Shown here: one piece after another, positions 49,923 to 58,913 of the stretch
Layout: every line of letters begins with the position of its first letter
Numbering within the stretch: position 1 is the first letter of the stretch
Source: Chloroflexota bacterium
GTDB lineage: Bacteria; Chloroflexota; Dehalococcoidia; Dehalococcoidales; UBA2162
Assembly (NCBI GenBank): GCA_016190825.1
Contig: JACPPV010000032.1
Span: 1-64,000 of the forward strand
DNA length: 64,000 bases
Direction: 5' to 3'
Position numbers and translations under genes: made by a program
Notes under the pieces: generated by a model
The model's input: the letters and a program-made list of their open reading frames with translations, nothing else
Databases searched by the model: none
What the model was told of the DNA's origin: nothing

Positions 49923-50682
49923 TGAGCTGCACAGGCAGGCTCTTGCCGACTTCTTGGGCCGGAGGACCCATCAGTTTCATGGCTCGGAGGCGCTGGTCTT
50001 CATACCGGTCCATAACGAAGAAAATACCATCGCCAGGGTAGTAGCGGGGGTGAGGGCAAGCTGTCCCTTTGACATACTGGTGATAAACGATGGCTCGAAT
50101 GATTCCACATCCCGCATCCTGAAAAAATTGGGTGTGGAGGTGCTTGATCACCCCATGCCGTTGGGGGCAAACAGGATAATCGGCGGGCTGGAGGTGGGGC
50201 TGGCGTTGGGATACAACTACGTCATAAAAATTGATGGTGATGGTCAGCACAGTCCACAGGATATTCCAAGGTTGTTCAGGCACGCAACGGAAACCGGCGT
50301 CGATATAGTGATAGGCTCCCGACACCTCGAGAGATTCAATGGCAAAGTCTTGAGCACCGCAGGCGCGGGGATGTGGTTTTGCTCCCGCCTCGTCTCCCTG
50401 GTCTACGGAAAACGGATCACCGACACTACGTCTGGATTGAAGATATGGAGCCGCCGAGCCTGCCAGGTGGCAATCGAGGCTTCGAAAAAGGGGAAACTGA
50501 AAGACGGCTCCACTTATCATGTCGAGGAGCTGATGATTGCTGCCAGAAAAAGGCTCAGGGTGGCAGAAATAGGTGTGGTGATGCAGCCAAGAGAATTCGG
50601 GGAAACGAAATCCTTTTCACCAAAAAAGCTGGTATCATTTCCGCTTAACCTGGTAGTCAGCACAGTCAGGGCTTTGCTATAG
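49885..50682 (+). CDS. Family 2 glycosyltransferase (DPM-like)
   Basis: Up to 265 residues, overlapping the Gfo stop. The TTG at 49885 or a nearby GTG is the start. The GT-A core begins at EALVFIPVHNEENTIARVV and has the nucleotide Asp in VINDGSNDST, the DxD-type KIDGDGQHSP and GSRHLE. No membrane anchor is visible. It resembles polyprenyl-phosphate sugar transferases (dolichyl-phosphate mannose synthase-like) used to build lipid-linked sugars. Confidence 0.9.
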   Translation: MTRVWVVAKAGLDELHRQALADFLGRRTHQFHGSEALVFIPVHNEENTIARVVAGVRASCPFDILVINDGSNDSTSRILKKLGVEVLDHPMPLGANRIIGGLEVGLALGYNYVIKIDGDGQHSPQDIPRLFRHATETGVDIVIGSRHLERFNGKVLSTAGAGMWFCSRLVSLVYGKRITDTTSGLKIWSRRACQVAIEASKKGKLKDGSTYHVEELMIAARKRLRVAEIGVVMQPREFGETKSFSPKKLVSFPLNLVVSTVRALL

Positions 50683-50728
50683 CCGGGGCGGATTTCATGA
50701 TGTGACTGCTGGCACTTTTGTAACATAA

Positions 50729-50757
50729 TTGTAATAATTGTCTGGTATGTTTACATA
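50729..50757 (+). promoter_or_regulatory. Possible promoter of the amidotransferase gene
   Basis: TTGTAA, 17 bases, TACATA, in an AT-rich gap between GT2 and the amidotransferase. Confidence 0.4.
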
Positions 50758-50802
50758 AATTTGCCGGGACGAAGAAGGGTTCCGGCCACGGAGGAGGAAA
50801 TA

Positions 50803-51978
50803 ATGGTGAAAACGATGGAGAAGACCTTTGACATGACGCTGAAAAGGTGTACGAGATGCGTCTTGCCAGAGACGTTTCCGGGGATTACCTTTGACCATGA
50901 CGGCGTCTGCAACTATTGTCTGAGTCACCAGCCGGTAAAGGTGCGCGGGGAGGAAGAACTTCTCAAAGTGCTCTCCGAAAACCGCAACAAAGGTGATAAA
51001 TATGATTGCGTCGTTCCCATAAGCGGGGGGCGGGACAGTTCTTTTGTGCTCCACCAGATGGTCAAAAAATACAAGATGAGATGCATCTCCCTCACTGTTG
51101 ACAGCGGTTTTATCCTGCCGGAAGGCATCCGGAACATAGAGACGGTTACCAAAGCCCTCGGTGTGCCCCATGTCTGGCTGCGCGATGACAACAAGATAGG
51201 GGTTGCCCAGCAGAACTGCATAATAAAGTTTCATGGTTGGCTGAAGAACCCCTCAATCAATACTATCGTGCCCGTCCTTAACGCCGGCGATAAAACGATG
51301 AATCTCCGCATGGCGCGCTTCGCCCACGAAAACAGGATTCCGCTCGTCTGGGGCGGCAACTACGTGGGAAATTGCAGCTTCGAGGAGGAGCATTGGAAAA
51401 GGGGATTCATGGGAGTATTCCCGGACGACCGTGGCACATTTACTACAGGCCAAAAAATCAAGCTGGTGACATACTTCGTCACTAAAGAATTCCTTCCGAA
51501 TTCCTATAATTTCAAATGGCCCATTTTCAAGGAGTATATGACCGGAGGAGCGGTCTATTTCTTTGAAGCGCTGTTCCGGCCCAAGGATGTCCGCTTTCTT
51601 GGTTTCTGGGACTATATCTACTGGAGAGAGAAAGAGGTTGAGGCTACCGTTATCAATGAACTCGGCTGGGAAGGCGCGCCGGACCATACCACCACCTGGC
51701 GGATTGATGACAGCGCATATCCGCTACTCAACTACATGTTCCTGAAAATCGTGGGCTTCACCGAGCACGATGAGATGTACAGCAAAATGATTCGCGAGAA
51801 CCAACTCACACGGGAAGAGGGTCTGAGGAGGACCTTTGCCGACCATCACTCGGATTGGGTCACTGGCCCGAGGGTGACTGCCAGTATCAAGGAGCTGGGC
51901 GCTACCAGGGAGCAGGTGGACGAGGTCCTGGAGAGGTACAGCGAGAAGTTCCTGGCGCAGATCCTCAAGAAAGATTGA
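50803..51978 (+). CDS. N-acetyl sugar amidotransferase (WbpG/PseA-like, PP-loop)
   Basis: The ATG at 50803 (MVKTMEKTFDMTLKRCTRC) follows GGAGGA; 391 residues. An N-terminal Cys set (CTRCVLPETFPGITFDHDGVCNYC) precedes the ATP PP-loop SGGRDSSFVLHQM. LVWGGNYVGNCSFEEEHW and the DUF-like C-terminus fit the ATP-dependent amidotransferases that turn an acetamido sugar into an acetamidino sugar, as in pseudaminic/legionaminic acid or B-band O-antigen. These enzymes often use a HisH/HisF-like ammonia source, and none is adjacent. Confidence 0.9.
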   Translation: MVKTMEKTFDMTLKRCTRCVLPETFPGITFDHDGVCNYCLSHQPVKVRGEEELLKVLSENRNKGDKYDCVVPISGGRDSSFVLHQMVKKYKMRCISLTVDSGFILPEGIRNIETVTKALGVPHVWLRDDNKIGVAQQNCIIKFHGWLKNPSINTIVPVLNAGDKTMNLRMARFAHENRIPLVWGGNYVGNCSFEEEHWKRGFMGVFPDDRGTFTTGQKIKLVTYFVTKEFLPNSYNFKWPIFKEYMTGGAVYFFEALFRPKDVRFLGFWDYIYWREKEVEATVINELGWEGAPDHTTTWRIDDSAYPLLNYMFLKIVGFTEHDEMYSKMIRENQLTREEGLRRTFADHHSDWVTGPRVTASIKELGATREQVDEVLERYSEKFLAQILKKD

Positions 51979-52011
51979 AGTGCCATTGTTGGCAGGTCCA
52001 AAGATAACCCG

Positions 52012-53208
52012 ATGAAAATTCTTTACGTTCAGGATACCGATTGGATCAGGCGGAACCCGATGCAGCACAATCATCTGGCGGAAAGAATGGTGCTCCGGGG
52101 ACATGAAGTAAGGGTAATTGACTACGAGATTCTGTGGCGGGCAGAAGGCAAGAAAGAGCTATTCTCAAAGAGGCAGACTTTCCGCGTCGCCCGGTTGCTT
52201 AGGGATGCTTATCATACGGTCATCCGCCCGGGAATAGTGAAGATTCCCCTTCTGGACTATGTTTCCATGCTCTTTACCTACACGCAGGAAATCAACCGCC
52301 AGGTAGGGGAGTTCAAACCGGACGTCATCATCGCCGACTGTATCCTCACGCCTTTCCTTGCCTTTAGAGTGGCGAAGAGGAAGCATGTGCCGGTGGTGTA
52401 CTATGTGCTGGACGTCAGCCATAAGCTGATTCCCTTCAGGCTCCTTCATCCCCTGGGACGGATGATTGAGAGATGGAACTTCCGCTCCGCCGACCTGGTT
52501 ATCTCTGGGCATTCAGGTCTCAGGGAGTATTGTCTGCGAATGGGGGCTGCGCCGGAGAAGACCCGTGCGATCACTGCTGGCATAGATGTCAGCCGCTTTC
52601 GCCCCGCTGCCGATGGCGCAGAAGTGCGAAAAAAGTACAAGATTGACAGAAATGACCTTGTCCTCTTCTTTGTTGGCTGGATACACCATTTTCAGGGATT
52701 GAAAGAAGTGGCCATAGAAATGGCTAAGGTAGGTGACAGCAGAATTAAGCTGATGGTCGTTGGGGATGGGGATGGCTACGATGACCTGGATAAAATCAGA
52801 AGGGAATCCGGTCTTAACGGAAGGCTTATCCTGACCGGCCGGAAACCCTATGACGAAGTGCCTTCATTCCTCGCCGCCGCCGATATTTGCATCCTTCCCT
52901 CTCCCCAGGACGAGCCGGTTATGCAGGGCATCGTGCCGATAAAAATATATGACTATGTGACGGCCAGGAAACCGGTTATATCTACCCGCCTCTCCGGCGT
53001 TGTGAATGAAATTGGAGAGGGCAACGGCATCGTCTATGTAGAAAGGCCGGAGGACACGGTGCGCCAAGCCATGGAGCTTGCCCGGAACGGGGCAATCAAA
53101 CAACTGGCTGAGCAGGCGGGACAGTTCGCCGCCAGACATAGCTGGGACAAAGTCACCGATGAATTTGAGCAAACCCTCCTGAACGTTGCCGGGGGTAAAG
53201 AGCTTTAG
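52012..53208 (+). CDS. Family 4 glycosyltransferase
   Basis: 398 residues. The GT-B fold starts MKILYVQDTDWIRRNPMQHNHLAERMV. The acceptor domain has FKPDVIIADCILTPFLAF and TRAITAGIDVSRFRP. The donor domain has FFVGWIHHFQGLKEVAIE, KLMVVGDGDGYDDL and the E-x7-E-type region FLAAADICILPSPQDEPVMQGIVPIKIYDYVTARKPVI. It transfers a sugar from a nucleotide sugar. It ends the glycan cluster, 34 bases after the amidotransferase. Confidence 0.92.
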   Translation: MKILYVQDTDWIRRNPMQHNHLAERMVLRGHEVRVIDYEILWRAEGKKELFSKRQTFRVARLLRDAYHTVIRPGIVKIPLLDYVSMLFTYTQEINRQVGEFKPDVIIADCILTPFLAFRVAKRKHVPVVYYVLDVSHKLIPFRLLHPLGRMIERWNFRSADLVISGHSGLREYCLRMGAAPEKTRAITAGIDVSRFRPAADGAEVRKKYKIDRNDLVLFFVGWIHHFQGLKEVAIEMAKVGDSRIKLMVVGDGDGYDDLDKIRRESGLNGRLILTGRKPYDEVPSFLAAADICILPSPQDEPVMQGIVPIKIYDYVTARKPVISTRLSGVVNEIGEGNGIVYVERPEDTVRQAMELARNGAIKQLAEQAGQFAARHSWDKVTDEFEQTLLNVAGGKEL

Positions 53209-53229
53209 ATGCCACTCTCCACTAGCCGA

Positions 53230-53258
53230 TTGCACTTCTCACTGCTGGTTGTTATAAT
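53230..53258 (+). promoter_or_regulatory. Promoter of thrS
   Basis: TTGCAC, 17 bases, TATAAT (perfect -10), 150 bases before the coding start, leaving room for the leader. Confidence 0.7.
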
Positions 53259-53352
53259 GGAGCAACAGTAGACATTTGCCTGCGGAGTCCAGGAACAGGC
53301 GTGAGTGAATCTGTGCTTGTGCTGAGTCTGGAATAGATACAGAGACGTCATC

Positions 53353-53385
53353 ACCTCTCGTCCCGGAAGGGGGTGGGAGGTTTTT
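53353..53385 (+). terminator. Attenuator-like terminator in the thrS leader
   Basis: ACCTCTCGTCCC-GGAA-GGGGGTGGGAGGT forms a stem with one extra base on one side, followed by TTTTT. It lies directly before the thrS ribosome binding site (GGAGG). The track's start at 53373 lies inside this hairpin and is not real. Confidence 0.7.
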
Positions 53386-53408
53386 GTTTGTGGAGGCGAT
53401 GGTCCCGG

Positions 53409-55169
53409 GTGGTAATTAAAAAAGGGGGGGAACAAGATATCGAGAAAGTGCGCCATTCGGCGGCCCATGTAATGGCGGAGGCGGTCCAGTCCCTTTTTCC
53501 CGGGACGAAGTTTGGGATCGGTCCGGCCATTGAGGATGGGTTCTACTATGACTTTGAACTGCCGCGGGCGTTGACGGCGGAGGACCTTCCACTCATTGAA
53601 ACCCGGATGGCGGAGATAGTGGCTTCGGGAGTCCCCTTTGTCCGGGAAGAGATGAGCCGGGGGGAGGCGCGTGCGCTATTCGCCGCTCAGCCGTACAAGC
53701 TGGAGCTGATTGATGAAATCCCGGAGGACAAGCTCAGTGTATACCGGCAGGGGGCGTTCGTTGATTTATGCCGGGGCCCCCATGTGGCGAATACCCGGGA
53801 TATCAAGGCTTTTAAGCTCATTAATATCGCCGGCGCTTACTGGCGCGGCGACGAGCATCGTCCCATGCTCCAGAGGATATACGGCGTTGCCTTTCACACT
53901 GAGAAAGAAATAGAGGAGCACCTGGCGCGCCTCGAGGAAGCGAAAAGGCGCGACCACCGGAAACTGGGCAAAGAGCTGGACATATTCACCTTTGATGATG
54001 ACGTTGGGCCGGGTCTGCCGCTCTGGCTACCCAATGGTGCGGCAATGATTGAGGAAATCGAGAAACTGGCCGTGGAGACTGAGTTCAGGCATGGCTATGT
54101 GAGGGTCAGGACTCCCCATCTTGCCAAGGAAGACTTGTTCAGGCGGAGCGGGCACCTGCCCTACTACGAGGAGAGCATGTATCCGCCGATGGAGCTGGAA
54201 GGAGTCCGCTATTACGTTAAGCCGATGAACTGCCCGATGCATCATCGGATATTCGGCAGCAGACCGCGCAGCTATCGGGACCTGCCTCTGCGCCTCGCCG
54301 AGTACGGAACATGCTACCGCTACGAGAAATCCGGCGAACTGTTCGGGCTGATGCGGGTACGCTCGATGCAAATGAATGATTCCCATATCTATTGCATGGA
54401 GAAGCAGTTTGAAGAGGAGTTTGCCGGGGTTATTTTTCTGTACCTGGAGTACTTCAAGCTGTTTGATATCAAGGAATTTGCCATGCGCTTGAGCACCCAC
54501 GCTCCGGGCGGGCTGGGGAAGAAATATGTGAACAATCCGGAGCTATGGCTGAAAACTGAAGAGATGGTGCGCAAGGCGCTTGACCACAACCACATCCCGT
54601 ATTATGAAGTCGCCGATGAAGCGGCGTTTTATGGCCCGAAGATTGATGTGCAGATTAAGAGTGTTATAGGCAGGGAGTTCACGCTGGCGACAAACCAGGT
54701 GGACTTCGCTCAGGCGGAGCGCTGCGGTTTGACCTTTGTGAATGAGGAGGGCAAAGAAGAACGGCCGTTGATTATTCATCGCGCTCCGCTCGGCACACAT
54801 GAGCGGCTGATCGGCTTCCTGCTTGAGCACTACGGCGGGGCATTCCCGGTATGGCTGGCGCCTCTCCAGGTGGCGGTTATCCCGATCGCTGACCGCCATC
54901 TTGACTATGCCCGCAGCCTCGCGACGCAATTGAAAAGCGATGGGATCCGGGTAAAGCTTGACGCGCGTTCGGAAAGTGTAAATTATAAGATACGCCAGGC
55001 GCAGTTGGAAAAGGCGCCGTATATGCTGGTGGTCGGCGACAGGGAAGTAGCCGCATCCACCATCTCGGTGCGCCTGCGCACCGGTGAGCAGTTGCCTTCT
55101 CAGCCATTCGAAAGCTTTCGGGAGATGCTGAGAACGATTATTGCCACAAGGTCCGGGGACTTAAGATAA
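53409..55169 (+). CDS. thrS: Threonyl-tRNA synthetase lacking the TGS domain
   Basis: The start is the GTG at 53409; a six-codon ORF (ATG 53399) overlaps it. 586 residues. The sequence begins with the editing-domain edge (DIEKVRHSAAHVMAEAVQSLF), so the usual N-terminal TGS domain of about 60 residues is absent. The editing motif HSAAH and the class II core (motif 1 PNGAAMIEEIEK, motif 2 YRYEKSGELFGLMRVRSMQMNDSHIYC, motif 3 PLGTHERLIGFLLEHYGG), the zinc ligands and the C-terminal anticodon domain (LAPLQVAVIPIADRHL) are present. It is regulated by leader attenuation. Confidence 0.95.
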   Translation: MVIKKGGEQDIEKVRHSAAHVMAEAVQSLFPGTKFGIGPAIEDGFYYDFELPRALTAEDLPLIETRMAEIVASGVPFVREEMSRGEARALFAAQPYKLELIDEIPEDKLSVYRQGAFVDLCRGPHVANTRDIKAFKLINIAGAYWRGDEHRPMLQRIYGVAFHTEKEIEEHLARLEEAKRRDHRKLGKELDIFTFDDDVGPGLPLWLPNGAAMIEEIEKLAVETEFRHGYVRVRTPHLAKEDLFRRSGHLPYYEESMYPPMELEGVRYYVKPMNCPMHHRIFGSRPRSYRDLPLRLAEYGTCYRYEKSGELFGLMRVRSMQMNDSHIYCMEKQFEEEFAGVIFLYLEYFKLFDIKEFAMRLSTHAPGGLGKKYVNNPELWLKTEEMVRKALDHNHIPYYEVADEAAFYGPKIDVQIKSVIGREFTLATNQVDFAQAERCGLTFVNEEGKEERPLIIHRAPLGTHERLIGFLLEHYGGAFPVWLAPLQVAVIPIADRHLDYARSLATQLKSDGIRVKLDARSESVNYKIRQAQLEKAPYMLVVGDREVAASTISVRLRTGEQLPSQPFESFREMLRTIIATRSGDLR

Positions 55170-55186
55170 CTGTGCCCGGCCTGGGC

Positions 55187-55215
55187 TTGACAAATCTCGC
55201 AGAAAAAGGGTAAAT
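55187..55215 (+). promoter_or_regulatory. Upstream promoter for infC-rpmI-rplT
   Basis: TTGACA, 17 bases, GTAAAT. The leader to infC would be about 155 bases and GC-rich, compatible with an L20 or IF3 leader, but I cannot assign its fold. Confidence 0.45.
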
Positions 55216-55309
55216 GGAGGATAAAGGGGCTGCGTTTGGGGGGGCGCTTTGGAACCGGCCCGGCGGGACGCAGTGCCGGAGGAAATTTTGATACTATTGG
55301 ACTTGATGT

Positions 55310-55338
55310 TTGATTGGATGTGAGACATATGGTATATT
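55310..55338 (+). promoter_or_regulatory. Second, proximal promoter for infC
   Basis: TTGATT, 17 bases, TATATT, with start near 55345, about 33 bases before the infC start codon. Confidence 0.5.
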
Positions 55339-55377
55339 CCTTCTTAAATCTTGAAACATTTGGGGGCGGAGTAACAG

Positions 55378-55935
55378 ATAGTTAGAAAACTGCGTGTTAA
55401 CGAGGAGATCAGGGCGCGGGAAGTACGGCTGGTGGGGGAGCAGGGGGAGCAACTTGGAGTCATGCCCCTCTACCAGGCGCGAGAGGTAGCCAAAGCTCAC
55501 GGTCTCGATCTTGTTGAGGTGGCGGCGACTTCTGTGCCGCCAGTGTGCCGTCTGCTTGATTACGGCCGGTTTAAGTATGAGCAGGCGAAAAAAGAGCGTG
55601 AGGCAAAAAAGGGCCAGAAAATTCCCACCGTGAGGGAAATGCGGTTTCGACCGAGCATCAGCGATCATGACCTGGCTTCCAAGATCAAGCTGGTGGAAAA
55701 GTTCCTTGTCGATCGGGATAAGGTCAGGGTGGTGATCATGTTCCGGGGACGGGAGATTACCCATAGTGATCTTGGGTGGAAATTGCTGCAAAAGGTGGCA
55801 GAGCTTCTGAAAGATGTGGCGACACTCGAAGGACATCCCGTGATGGAGGGAAGAAGGATGGTTGCCGTCCTGGCTCCGGGGGCGGCGGTAAAGGCCAGGA
55901 AAAATAGAGAAACGGAAGAAGTGAAGGGAAGCTAG
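55378..55935 (+). CDS. infC: Translation initiation factor IF-3, starting with AUA
   Basis: The track starts at a GTG (55432) that removes 18 conserved residues. Upstream the frame reads [18 protein letters not shown] and is closed by a TAA two codons before the ATA at 55378. GGAG lies six bases before that ATA, so initiation at AUA is indicated, giving 185 residues. The N-terminal IF3 signature ([23 protein letters not shown]) and the C-terminal domain ([41 protein letters not shown]) are intact. Rare AUU/AUC/AUA starts in infC allow autorepression by IF3. Confidence 0.92.
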   Translation: MVRKLRVNEEIRAREVRLVGEQGEQLGVMPLYQAREVAKAHGLDLVEVAATSVPPVCRLLDYGRFKYEQAKKEREAKKGQKIPTVREMRFRPSISDHDLASKIKLVEKFLVDRDKVRVVIMFRGREITHSDLGWKLLQKVAELLKDVATLEGHPVMEGRRMVAVLAPGAAVKARKNRETEEVKGS

Positions 55936-55937
55936 AA

Positions 55938-56138
55938 ATGCCAAAAATCAAGACTCACAAAGGGGCGCAGAAGCGGTTTCATATTACCGGCAGCGGCAAG
56001 ATCATGCGGGTCAAGATTGGTAAGAGTCACCTGCGCATAAACAAACCGAAACGTGTTAAGGCCCAGTTCAGTGAGAAGCTGTCATTGAGTTCGGTGGATA
56101 AGAAAAGGATAAGCAGGCTGCTGCCTTACGGAGTGTAG
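55938..56138 (+). CDS. rpmI: Ribosomal protein bL35
   Basis: 66 residues, the normal length. [21 protein letters not shown] and the basic [10 protein letters not shown] with the C-terminal [12 protein letters not shown] are typical of L35. It sits three bases after the infC stop, and the GAAGGGAAGC at the end of infC provides the ribosome binding site. Confidence 0.95.
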   Translation: MPKIKTHKGAQKRFHITGSGKIMRVKIGKSHLRINKPKRVKAQFSEKLSLSSVDKKRISRLLPYGV

Positions 56139-56155
56139 GAAGAGGAGAAGCTACA

Positions 56156-56515
56156 ATGCCAAGAGCGAAAACTAATGTCCCTGCCCACCACCGGCACAAG
56201 AAAGTGCTTGAACTGACCAAAGGACACCGGGCAAGCCGCCATAAGCTTTACCGGCGAGCCCATGAGTCCATGATGCACGCTTTGAACTATGCCTTTTTTC
56301 ACCGGCGCGAGCGTAAAGGTGATATGCGGCGTCTCTGGATTATCCGTATCAACGCGCTCAGCCGCGCCAATGGTCTCAATTATGCCCAGTTAATTGATGG
56401 TCTGAACAGGGCAGGGATTGAGGTCAACCGAAAGGTACTGGCTGACATGGCTGTCAGGGACCCGCAAGCCTTTACCAGCCTGGTGACCATGGCAAAAAGC
56501 AAGATTCAGGAGTAG
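56156..56515 (+). CDS. rplT: Ribosomal protein bL20
   Basis: 119 residues. [59 protein letters not shown] and [21 protein letters not shown] are standard L20 signatures. An AGAGGAGAAG box precedes the start. L20 binds 23S rRNA early in 50S assembly and in many bacteria represses its own operon. Confidence 0.97.
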   Translation: MPRAKTNVPAHHRHKKVLELTKGHRASRHKLYRRAHESMMHALNYAFFHRRERKGDMRRLWIIRINALSRANGLNYAQLIDGLNRAGIEVNRKVLADMAVRDPQAFTSLVTMAKSKIQE

Positions 56516-56742
56516 ATTGTAGTCTTCACGTTCTTTGGTTCACCTTTTCCCTAAAGGCGATATCGCTTTCGAGGGGACTGTTCCATTCGATCGCTTTGGA
56601 TCTCAGAGCGGTGGGCGTAATGGGAAAGTGGAATGGAAACTGAATCCAGCGTTTGCTCACGTGCACTTCCCCGCCAGCGTTGTTTCATCAGGCATGCAGG
56701 GCGCTAATCTTGGGTTAGGGGCAAACAGGGAGGACCAGCAAT

Positions 56743-58245
56743 ATGGCTCAGCACCAGCCGCAAAATGAGCGAAGAATTTTGCTTGTGGAACCGCCGTTTT
56801 ACAGGCTCTACGATACAAGATTTGGAGTAAACATATTCCCCTTATCTCTCGGCTATTTGTCAGCAGCAATCATGAGCCGGACGTCCTGGAAAGTCCAGGC
56901 TTACAACGCGGAGTTTTCTGGCCAGCAGGTGGGCATTTCAATCGATTTCCTTATGAAGAAGGGATATAAAAGCTATCTGAACAGCCTTGAAAATACGTCT
57001 GGCGGGATATGGGAAGAGGTAAAAGCAGCCATTGCCGACTTTGCTCCCGACGTTCTGGGGATTACGTGTAAATCACAGAATTTTGCTTCAGTCAGGATTG
57101 TGGCTAGACTGGCCAAGGAAATCGATAAAGAAATCATTGTGGTGGTCGGAGGTCCACATCCTTCCATGGATGGGGTTAACGTAATGAAATGTCCGGATAT
57201 TGACATTTGTGTCAGAGGTGAAGGAGAAGAGACGGCAGTTGAATTGCTCAGCGCAATAGACGAAGGCAAAGATTGGGGTGATGTCAGCGGAATCATGTTT
57301 AGAAAGAATGGTGACGTATGCCAGACTCCTCCAAGGAGCTATATCGGAGATTTAGACTCCCTTCCCTTTCCGCATGAAGTAGCGCCCGAGGTATTGAAGG
57401 ATTACAGTAGGTATCCATTAACTGCCTTCCATCGGATCTTTGCCATCAGGGGATGTCCTTTCAATTGCTCTTTCTGTGGTTCGAGATATGTATGGAGCAG
57501 GAGGGCAAGACATCGTTCCGTTGAGAATGTGGTCAGACAAATCCAGTCACTGCAGAAGATGGGGCTGACCTTTATTCATTTTGATGATGATACATTCGGA
57601 GTAAACAAAGAATATATCAGAGATTTGTGCCACGCCATAAAGTCGAATTGTCCGGGGTTAACCTGGGGTTCCGAGATTCATGTGAATCTCGTTGATAGAG
57701 AAACAATTGGGCTTATGAAATCGGCAGGTTGCGTCTTTCTTCAACTTGGAATCGAATCAGGCAGTAATCGGATGTTGGAGCTTATTAGAAAAGGGATCAC
57801 TGTGGAGAAAGCCCTTTCAGTGTGCGAAATGATAAAAGGCGTTGGTGGGATCCATTTGAATACCTTTTTTATGGCTGGTTTCCCTCAAGAGACGGAAGAG
57901 ACTTTGCGAGATACTTGCAATGTCATGGAAGCGGTCAAATGTGATTCAATATCCTTCAGCATTTTTACTCCTTATCCAGGTACAGAGCTGTTTGAGCTCT
58001 GCAAAGAGAGGGGATTAATCGGAAGTGACTTTGACATTTCCCTGTATAACCATCAGAGCCCCAATAACTATTTTTGCCCAAATATTCCCCGGCAGAAATT
58101 CCGCGAACTTGTTTCGGAAATGGTAAGACTGGTTGATGCGAAGAACCGCCGTGGCACAAGCCTGTTTCGAAGAGTTCGTGAGTTGGGGTTGAGAGAGAGT
58201 TTCAGAAGGTTCAAGCAAAGAATGAAGGTTGGTCGTCCAGCTTGA
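56743..58245 (+). CDS. B12-binding radical SAM protein (BchE/cobalamin-SAM type)
   Basis: 500 residues, with GGGAGG ten bases upstream. The N-terminal cobalamin-binding fold has FPLSLGYLSAAIM, DVLGITCKSQNFASVRIVARLAKEID and VVGGPHPSMDGVNVMKCPDIDICVRGEGEETAVELL (a typical no-His B12 domain). The radical SAM motif is RGCPFNCSFCGSR. FIHFDDDTFGVN, GSEIHVNLVDRETIGLMKSAGCVFLQLGIESGSNRMLELIRKG and FFMAGFPQET follow. These enzymes methylate or rearrange unactivated carbons, for example in hopanoids, bacteriochlorophyll or secondary metabolites. No partner genes are next to it, so the substrate is unknown. Confidence 0.9.
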   Translation: MAQHQPQNERRILLVEPPFYRLYDTRFGVNIFPLSLGYLSAAIMSRTSWKVQAYNAEFSGQQVGISIDFLMKKGYKSYLNSLENTSGGIWEEVKAAIADFAPDVLGITCKSQNFASVRIVARLAKEIDKEIIVVVGGPHPSMDGVNVMKCPDIDICVRGEGEETAVELLSAIDEGKDWGDVSGIMFRKNGDVCQTPPRSYIGDLDSLPFPHEVAPEVLKDYSRYPLTAFHRIFAIRGCPFNCSFCGSRYVWSRRARHRSVENVVRQIQSLQKMGLTFIHFDDDTFGVNKEYIRDLCHAIKSNCPGLTWGSEIHVNLVDRETIGLMKSAGCVFLQLGIESGSNRMLELIRKGITVEKALSVCEMIKGVGGIHLNTFFMAGFPQETEETLRDTCNVMEAVKCDSISFSIFTPYPGTELFELCKERGLIGSDFDISLYNHQSPNNYFCPNIPRQKFRELVSEMVRLVDAKNRRGTSLFRRVRELGLRESFRRFKQRMKVGRPA

Positions 58246-58464
58246 GAGGCTTTGTCAAGGGCACGTAAGCCCAAGTGGCGTCCAGTTGTCTGGGCTATCG
58301 TCAAAGTAGTGCCAAGATGGAAACTCAACTTCTGAAACAAGATTGGCGCGTTTCTCGAACGGTTCAGCGGGGCAATCAACGCCAGAGCTTTTGCCGGCAA
58401 ATGGTTGCTTTACCCCACAATCTGCGCACCGGACAGTTCTCCCCTATTATGGACAGGCGCTGCG

Positions 58465-58650
58465 TCAATCCCTGATCAGCACCATCACAAGCGCGAATAG
58501 CAGGAAACCGGCTCCCATCCCGATGAACAGGCCCGGCACAAGTTCGCCAGTTGCGAAGCCGATACCCATGCCGACAAATAGACCTGCCGGTATGAACAAC
58601 GCGCTGGCTCCTTTTCTGCTCTTCTTCTTCGGTTCTGCTTCCTGAGACAT
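58465..58650 (-). CDS. Small two-helix membrane protein
   Basis: The ATG at 58650 (MSQEAEPKKKSRKGASALF) has AAGGAGG six bases upstream; 61 residues. A charged N-terminus is followed by two glycine-rich hydrophobic stretches, IPAGLFVGMGIGFATGELVPGLFIGMGAGFLLFALVMV, in which GLF-GMG repeats. No family recognised. Small proteins of this kind are sometimes channel- or stress-related. It lies between the B12-radical SAM gene and the structured RNA. Confidence 0.65.
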   Translation of the reverse strand: MSQEAEPKKKSRKGASALFIPAGLFVGMGIGFATGELVPGLFIGMGAGFLLFALVMVLIRD

Positions 58651-58878
58651 AGCACGCCTCCTTCGGTTGCGGTGATTAATTCTAGTAGGTGGGCATACCG
58701 GCGTCAATCGGGAGAGCGTCTCGCCAAGACTGTCAGCCTCAGGAAGTCTCGATATGTCGGGATTGCATAAAGTGGATTTTTCCCTGAGTCAACCCGCGCG
58801 GCGATACGGGGGATGACGATAATGACGCTGAAATTGGATACAAAGCGCATCTAACGGAAAGCCCCTGTTGGTTGCATC

Positions 58879-58907
58879 TTGACAAGTTGCGTACGGCATG
58901 GAATAAT
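58879..58907 (+). promoter_or_regulatory. Promoter of the unassigned structured RNA
   Basis: TTGACA (perfect -35), 17 bases, AATAAT within AATAATAATAAT. The start is near 58914. Confidence 0.7.
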
Positions 58908-58913
58908 AATAAT

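Noticed and set aside
53265-53400. T-box riboswitch for thrS
   Set aside because: GGGTGGTAA occurs after the terminator, not in the antiterminator position, and the rest of the motif is missing.
53373-53408. Track start of ThrS at 53373
   Set aside because: This GTG lies within the terminator hairpin and would encode a non-conserved head.
56535-56768. ORF of 77 residues between rplT and the B12-radical SAM gene
   Set aside because: No ribosome binding site or motif; it runs into the start of the real gene. I see nothing else in this 227-base gap.
58246-58464. Small ORFs after the B12-radical SAM gene
   Set aside because: They have no ribosome binding site and overlap the small membrane protein on the opposite strand; composition is not coding-like.
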